Positions 57,621-64,000 of a DNA stretch of 64,000 nt are shown piece after piece (the stretch's first letter is position 1; the number at the start of each line of letters is the position of its first letter). Origin of the DNA: Macrotrachela quadricornifera. Taxonomy: Eukaryota; Rotifera; Eurotatoria; Philodinida; Philodinidae. Under the pieces are notes generated by a model. That model was not told where the DNA came from. It saw only the letters and a list, made by a program, of their open reading frames with translations, and did not search any database. The position numbers were made by a program, and so were the translations under genes. The stretch covers positions 396,977-460,976 of the forward strand of contig JAJEKB010021543.1 in NCBI GenBank assembly GCA_022393335.1. The letters are read 5' to 3'.

Positions 57621-60600
57621 GACTTAATACAATCTTTAAGAAAATAAAATGAGAGAGAGAAATATATAAAAGATTTAATTAATTAAATCAATGTGATTCT
57701 ATCAGAAAATTTTTCTAGACATCAAAACTTAATTATTGTTCTTATCAAGAAAATCTATTTTATCTAGAATATTGGCTCGAAGAAAATGAACAAAAAATCT
57801 TTATTGAGATAATTTTATTAAAAAAAAAAATAAGAGTAGATTTGGTTGAATTAACTCACAAAGAAGGAATATAACTGATGTATGTATATACATATATATA
57901 TATCGATTATCATGATAAATGTATGCGTATATGTGTGTATATACACACGTTTCATCCGAACAGATGATGAGATGTGTGTGCATGTTGTATTCTCGATCCA
58001 ACCGAAATGTCACCCACCACTATCGCTCTATTTGTCGGGAGAAAAGAGAGAAGGAAACAAGTGTGTTGTGAAAGGAGAAAATGTTGATGATGACATTCCT
58101 CGTCTTTGCGTCTCGTTAGCAGTTTTTTTTTTTTTTCTTCTCTTTTTCTGGCTCGTTTGTTGGTGAAAAAACTCTTTATGTTGCTTTGTCGAAAGTTCAT
58201 TCTTTTTCTTTTTCTTCTCCTTCTTCTTCCGATCTATGCGGTAAATCAAAGCTTCCGTCTTTATATACACATACGATTATCATCATTCAATGTTTTGTTC
58301 AACGTGTTAAGACAAGCTTAGACATATACAAATTCAATTATACTACTGTTCATTGAAACATAAAAAAAAAAAGAAAGAAAGAACACACAGACATACGTCA
58401 ACACCATATCACGAATTTCTTTACCTTAGGAAAAAAATAAGACGGATAAACTTAAGAATAGTAAAATATATATTATTTTCTATTTCTTATCTCAAGTATT
58501 TTCTAACGTCTATAAGAAGAAGAAAAGAAAAAAGAATAGAATCAAGTGAGTATTCATGCAAACATATGAACGAAGAAAAACAAGAATATATGCTGTTCTT
58601 TTTTTTTTCTACATCCGTTTGCTTGAGTAATCGAGTCAAATTGATAAAAAACATTGACTTTATAGATAATGAAAAAAATATTTTTGTAAATAATTAATTA
58701 AAATCGAATATTGAAAAAATAATATAGATGTTTTTATTTTTAAAAAAAGTTCTTTTCACTATGATTGCATAAAGATCTTTTTTTTTTAACAAAAAAAATA
58801 TTTTGTATTAATACAATGATGGATTATTTTTCATAATTTTTTCTTTTTACCTTTGAAAAAATATTATCTTTTGATTTTATCATATGTCATACAGAGCATG
58901 ATTGGTTGAATGGTACCTGATCTTTGTATGACAAGTAAAAAAGAATGTTTTTTTTTGACAATTATTTTTCAAGCAATTACTAATAATAATATAAAGACGA
59001 CTAGTGACATAGTTTTGATTCAAATATACCAGACCATAATGAAAAAAATCAATTGAAAAGTATTTTCTTGAAAGATTCAGCATTTAGTCAATGAATTATT
59101 TCATCAACATCATTTGATTACAATACAATTGATCTATTTATTATATAGTAAGAATTATTCTAGATATATCTTTTATTTAATTTTTTAATATTTTGATTAG
59201 ATTTATTATAAAGAATAGAAAATCTATGCTCTAATTTTAAACAATTACTTTAAGATTCAGTGGTCTGTGCTTTAAAAATCGTAATCTTTAAGTGAAGAAC
59301 AGTGATGATAAATTCAAATGCTCGAAAACAACGAGGCTTTAATTATAAACAACAGCTTAAGTCAAAAAATAGATCACAATAAATATTGCAACTTTGTATA
59401 CTGTTTATAACAGAAACAAATATTTGAATCTAACTCACACTGTGATAGAAGGTCCCTAGAGACGCGATTTAAAGGTTTAAACAATAAATTTTCTATCAAA
59501 TACAAGATTATTGGAAATAAGTTATATTGAGTAGCATTAATAATCTATAGAATTGATTCAGTACTTTACAATAATAAAACCTTTAAATTTAATTAAATAT
59601 TTTCTAAGAAAATTTTTCCTTTATCAGACGTGGGAGAATTCTCTTTGATAATTTTAATAAAAGAAATTTTAAATTGATATACAAACGTCAATATGATATT
59701 TAAGATACTGAAAACTGTGGTGTAGGCATTTATGTATTAGTTTAAAAAACTATTATTATTAAAACCATCAATAAACAGAGATCTGGAAAGTTTGAAGTAA
59801 TTTAAACTAATGTTATTCATATATATTATTTAGAAAAAAGAGAGAACGTCTATGTGCTTCAGTTTGCATCAAACTTTTCTAGCCGCAGTTTCAACTTGAA
59901 AGAATGCTCCGGAGAGGAGATAAACTCAAACGTCATCTCCTAGAATTGTGGCCTATATTTACACTCGATGGCGTATTTTAAGAACTTTTTGGATAGGACA
60001 GATTTCATCTCTTAGCTGACATCTGTTAAAGCTAAAAATTTCAAGTTAATTATACGAACTATTATTGAGAAAGTGCGAAAATCCTATGGAAAGGCTATTT
60101 GTATAAAGAGAACTACAGATTGTGATCATCTATTTACATTTATGAATAATTCTTGTCAGAACTCATTAGCATATCAGTATATACTATAGACAAAGACTTT
60201 TGCTTAAAATACGATTGCTGTGACTTAGCGCTAGTCGTAATCTAGGTACTGTAAGATGATTATTCGATAAATAGATAGCACAGGTGGGTCTCAATCATGC
60301 TGAATTCTAGAGCATCACCGTGGTTATCAAAGATAGTTTCGGTGCAATTTGTTTCTACACTTAAAAATTCGAACTCGAGAAAGTATATGTATGTGACAAC
60401 AATATTTTTTGCACTCTACTGTAAATAGATACTATATATAGATCGATATAATTTCCTATGCCACAGGCTGTAATTGACACGGCATTTTTGAGAGACAAGC
60501 AAAAGCCAAATTATGATAAAAGAAATCTTAAACAAGCGTACGGATGTGACTTATGACTATTATAATATATCGTTTCGTAAGAAAAGTATACAAACCTTTT

Positions 60601-61044
60601 CTAGATAGTCTTCTATCCGTTCTATAAGAAATAGTTATGTAACCAAATGGATTAAATTCAATCTACATATCACAAAAATTCAATAAGAAAATAATAATAT
60701 GATTAAACTTTTTTGTATCATATATGATAAGCAATTTTATATGAATATATATTAGCATACATATTAGGATCTATTCTATCTGACATTGATTGAATAATTT
60801 TCTAGGCAAATTTTAGATTGGACGTTGATATGTATATATATGGAACATTAATCTTAGACTTTAACAATCTGAATTAAGGAAAAAAGAGATGTGTTTAATG
60901 GATTGAATCGTTGTGAATATTTTAAAAATACTATAAGGTAGCATTGGGAAAACTTCATCATCAATCTTTTTTTTTAAAGAACGTAGAAATAATATGCATT
61001 TTCATTTTATGAAACACGGTATAAAAGAAATATTTCAGTACACA
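57621..61044. other. Intergenic region with low-complexity tracts
   Basis: Upstream of UBALD. 57880-57960 is a TA/TG/CA microsatellite-like run, 58115-58140 and 58195-58235 are pyrimidine tracts. 57940-58100 is less AT-rich and may be the UBALD 5' leader or promoter. ORFs here (57801-58697) are by-products of the simple sequence. 58700-61044 shows no gene. Confidence 0.4.
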
Positions 61045-61665
61045 GGCTGCGTCAGAGGTCGTGATCAATTAATAAATGCGTAAAATTTCTTTATAAATCA
61101 AGCGTAATCCATTAGTTTTTTTTTTGTTTAGGAGAGGAAAGTAGTATAAGCTTTTATCTTTAAAAACAAAGTTTATAAATACTCTTGAAAGTGTATTGTT
61201 ACTCATTGTAACAAAAAATCTAGTATGTTTTTAATAGTAAAGAGCAATATATAGTGTTTGTCTTGTGATCATCTTTATTTTAAACTTTTAGAACTTTTGC
61301 AAATGCTTTTATGTTCATTTTTTTAAAAATTTTTGAAAATATTTTTCTAGTTAAAGTATCAGAATGAGTATTAATAAAGCATGTAGAAGAGACTATTGAT
61401 TTAAAGTTTCTAATAATAATAAAACTTGAAATAATTAGAGGACAAAATATAATATATTGCTCTTTGTTATTAAAAATATATTTAAATGTTACTTGATAAC
61501 TAGTAATGAGACACTTTCAAGGGTATTTATGGACTTTGTCTTTAAGAATAAAAACTTGAGACCTTTCTCTTTTAGATAGGAAAAAAAATACTGAATTACC
61601 CCTTGATTAGTAAAGAAGTTCTACGCATTTCTACAGTAATAATGACTTTTGGGACAAGTTGTATA
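61045..61665. mobile_element. Foldback element with ~240-bp diverged arms
   Basis: Arms ~61045-61290 and ~61420-61665 are inverted copies: AAATGCGTA...TTTCTTTA-AAATCAAG, CTTTA-AAACAAAGTTTATAAA, CTTGAAAGTGT and AGAGCAATATATA recur mirrored. The outer ends (CTGCGTCAGAGGTCGTGATC against TTGTCCCAAAAGTCATTATT) are weaker but fit a Tc1/mariner-type end. No transposase. Confidence 0.65.
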
Positions 61666-63843
61666 AGAGTAGAAATTTTCATCTATCTTTTACCATTCTC
61701 ATCAATAGACTATGATAGATATTACCATGGAAACGACGCAAATTATGATAAGCAGGACCTATAGAGCATCACAGACGGTGATAGACAGGACGACAGATTG
61801 CCAACGTCACCTTAGTAAAATTTTCTCTCTATCACAAACGGTAACAAACACCATAATATTTTCCTTTCATTTGTTACGTACGTAAGTAGCTTAATCTTAT
61901 TTTATATTTTATTCTAACAGAAATTCTTCAAACAGGTTTTTTTGTTATTGTTGTTTCGAGAATATATCTAAAGTTTAATATTATTTTATTAACAGTTAAT
62001 TTTAAAATTTGATTCTCATCTGTTCATAAAGATCTTTTTCTGTATGTAATAATAACGATTACATTTAGCTTTGTAAAAAATTTCAAATAAAATTTTTCTA
62101 ATTAAACAAAAAAAACTATCTAATTTCAATGAAGAAATAATTAGCAATATTAAAAATATTTCTTTCGGCGACATTCAACACAAAATATTATTATTATTAT
62201 CAGCTATTTATCATTGCAAATAATTAGTAGAAAGATTAATAAATAAAATTATAGATAACTGTTTCTATTTCTTTTTGAAGTCTAGAAAGTCTTATTAGTA
62301 CATAATATATATACTCTAAAATAATGTTTCAATAGAATAATTAATGATAAGATATGAGTTCATACTAGTTGTAAAATCGAACTTGCCCTATTATATGTCA
62401 TTTATGAAAGACTGTATAATCTATGTTATTTATATAAACAACTTGGCATTTTTTTTGTGTATATGTGAGATATATTAGGAAAACTTTCAACAATAACATA
62501 AGGTACATCATTATGTCAAAAATAATTATATCAATTGACATGATATAAATTACATCTAAAGATAAATGGATGAAACTGTTCTATAGATTAGTTGCAAAAT
62601 ATGAATATATATATATATCGAAAGATATACGAAGAAATATTATTCATATATGGTTAATATATTATTTAAAAAGTAACGAATGATAATGACGTCATTTTTC
62701 AAAATATTCTTTTTATGGTTTTTATTTAAAGATAATAAAATATTTATTTAAGTTACTTTGTCATATTTATAATTATTAATTAAAAATATGTTTATTATTA
62801 TTTATTAATATATATTGGGCAAAATTATATTTACTTTTATATAAAATAATAGAGAAATTTTTATAGTTTAATAAATTCTAGCAATTATATTAAGAGAAGA
62901 AAACTACATTTTATAAAATAGAAGTAGGATATCCTGTGTGAAATTGTTTGATTTTTAACATCTGTTCGAACAGAACAATTTCTTATTTTGTATTTTAGCA
63001 TTTTTTTTTTATTAAAAAGAGAATTTATTTTTACATGATTACATATACGAAAAATTTTCTACTTTTTTTTTTTTATTATATTATAATTTAAGTAAGTTAA
63101 TTATAATAAGAATCACTTTAGCATTAATATAGCCATTAGATTAATTATATATTTCAACATCTAAATTTTTTCCTACACAATATATATATATATATATAAA
63201 GAAAAGAAAAAATAAGAAGAAAAAAATAACCGTTTGTCATATATAATGCATGACATCTAATGGTTATCATTCATATAAGCCATAGTATTCTAAAGAAAGA
63301 AACAAGTAAGTACTTCTTAGTAATAGTTTTAATTAATAAAAACTTAACAATTATAAATGAGCACGATAAAAAAATAAATCTATTTATTTTTTTTCCCATA
63401 ATATCGAGTTAACTTATTAAATAAGAACATAATTATGCGGAAAAACATTGATCTTATATTGCTTCACATATGGATAATATTATTTTCTTATTTTGTTTAT
63501 ACAAACAACTTTCAAAGTAATTGCTTTCTATTTGATAAGACATTGAAGATAATAATATAATTACAAAAATATATTTATTTTTCTCGAGTTTGAAAATTTT
63601 AATTAATATTCTAGTTTATTTTTTTTTTCTAAAAATAGTTTGTGCAGATGATATATTTTAATACAATTAACACAAGTAAATTTTTCTAACCAATGAAATA
63701 CTTTACTAAAAATATACTATTTCTTCTCTTTTCTTTTCTCTTTTAATGCATTTTTCTAAATTTATATTCAAATGAATAATATAGAATCTAATCTTTCATA
63801 TATTCATAAATATTTATTTTATTTTAATTAGATTAGAAAAAAA
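61666..63843. other. Intergenic, very AT-rich, no gene seen
   Basis: Includes a TA microsatellite at 63178-63200. The last ~30 bp (TTTATTTTAATTAG before 63831) look like an acceptor, cis or trans, just upstream of the next ATG. Confidence 0.4.
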
Positions 63844-63949
63844 ATGGCAATAAATGAAACAATTTATAATAATGAACCTAGTGTTAATCTATTATCAAGA
63901 ATTTTTATGGCAGTTAGTCTTGCATGTATATGTATTTTAGGAGTTATTG
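63844..63949 (+). CDS. First exon of a membrane protein, possibly a rhodopsin-like GPCR (continues past window)
   Basis: ATG at 63844, exon closed by a GTAAAT donor after codon 35. It encodes MAINETIYNNEPSVNLLSRI then a hydrophobic helix FMAVSLACICILGVIG. There is no signal peptide; an N-glycosylation site (NET) precedes the helix. A short glycosylated N-terminus and a first helix ending in GVIG (with Asn expected next) is the usual start of class A GPCRs, a large family in bdelloids. One helix is not proof. Confidence 0.4.
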
Positions 63950-64000
63950 GTAAATTTTTTAATTCAATTAAAATATTATATGTATATATATTTTTTTTTT

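Noticed and set aside
57801..58697. Cluster of overlapping 70-114 codon ORFs on both strands
   Set aside because: They lie in TA/CA microsatellite and pyrimidine tracts; products are low-complexity Lys/Phe/Ile strings without domains or splice context.

Overview
The window looks like nuclear DNA of a bdelloid rotifer (Rotaria/Adineta-like). It is very AT-rich. Genes are cut by many 40-80 bp GT-AG introns and have strongly A/T-biased third codon positions. Metazoan orthologues are recognisable: calpain-15, DNA ligase I, ubiquinol-cytochrome c reductase core 2, UBALD, NATD1, an mS26-like mitoribosomal protein and an ependymin-related protein. They sit beside an ADP-ribosyltransferase-TPR gene of a kind known to be expanded in bdelloids. 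DNA transposon relics and foldback elements fill much of the space between. The organism call is inference from these features; I ran no search.

Layout. 1-961: two minus-strand genes 30 bp apart (NATD1-like, then mS26-like), the second with a splice acceptor abutting its ATG, as expected of a trans-spliced operon. 1590-5545: nine-exon calpain-15/SOL-like protease. 6836-7246: small single-pass membrane protein with a twin-tyrosine tail. 11740-14277: type II membrane protein with two LamG-like domains. 14754-14826: tRNA-Met. 15041-15200: relic of the last DNA ligase I exon. 15.2-43.7 kb: an accessory island with Tc1/mariner relics, a 920-bp long-TIR element, a small RRM-like gene, a HAD phosphatase of bacterial flavour, an ependymin-related gene, several foldback elements and the 956-residue single-exon ART-TPR gene. 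43690-43860: relic of DNA ligase exons 9 and 8. 44.6-50.4 kb: second copy of the membrane-protein (now a pseudogene), LamG and tRNA-Met block. 50595-54599: intact 13-exon DNA ligase I. 54743-56898: UQCRC2, divergent from the ligase across 143 bp. 57106-57620: UBALD. 57.6-63.8 kb: mostly empty AT-rich sequence with one foldback element. 63844 to the edge: first exon of a membrane protein.

The main structural result is a tandem duplication of the unit [membrane protein - LamG - tRNA-Met - DNA ligase I]. The downstream unit keeps the working ligase. The upstream ligase copy is reduced to two collinear relics, 28.5 kb apart, with the accessory island between them. Other points of interest are the N-terminal domain + ART + TPR architecture at 36-39 kb, the two in-frame starts of DNA ligase I (mitochondrial-type leader, then a PCNA-binding motif), the uneven divergence of the LamG paralogues, and a possible tandemly repeated 24-nt mini-exon near 17.5 kb. 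Exon models were built by hand from splice signals and reading phase; no transcript data were available.
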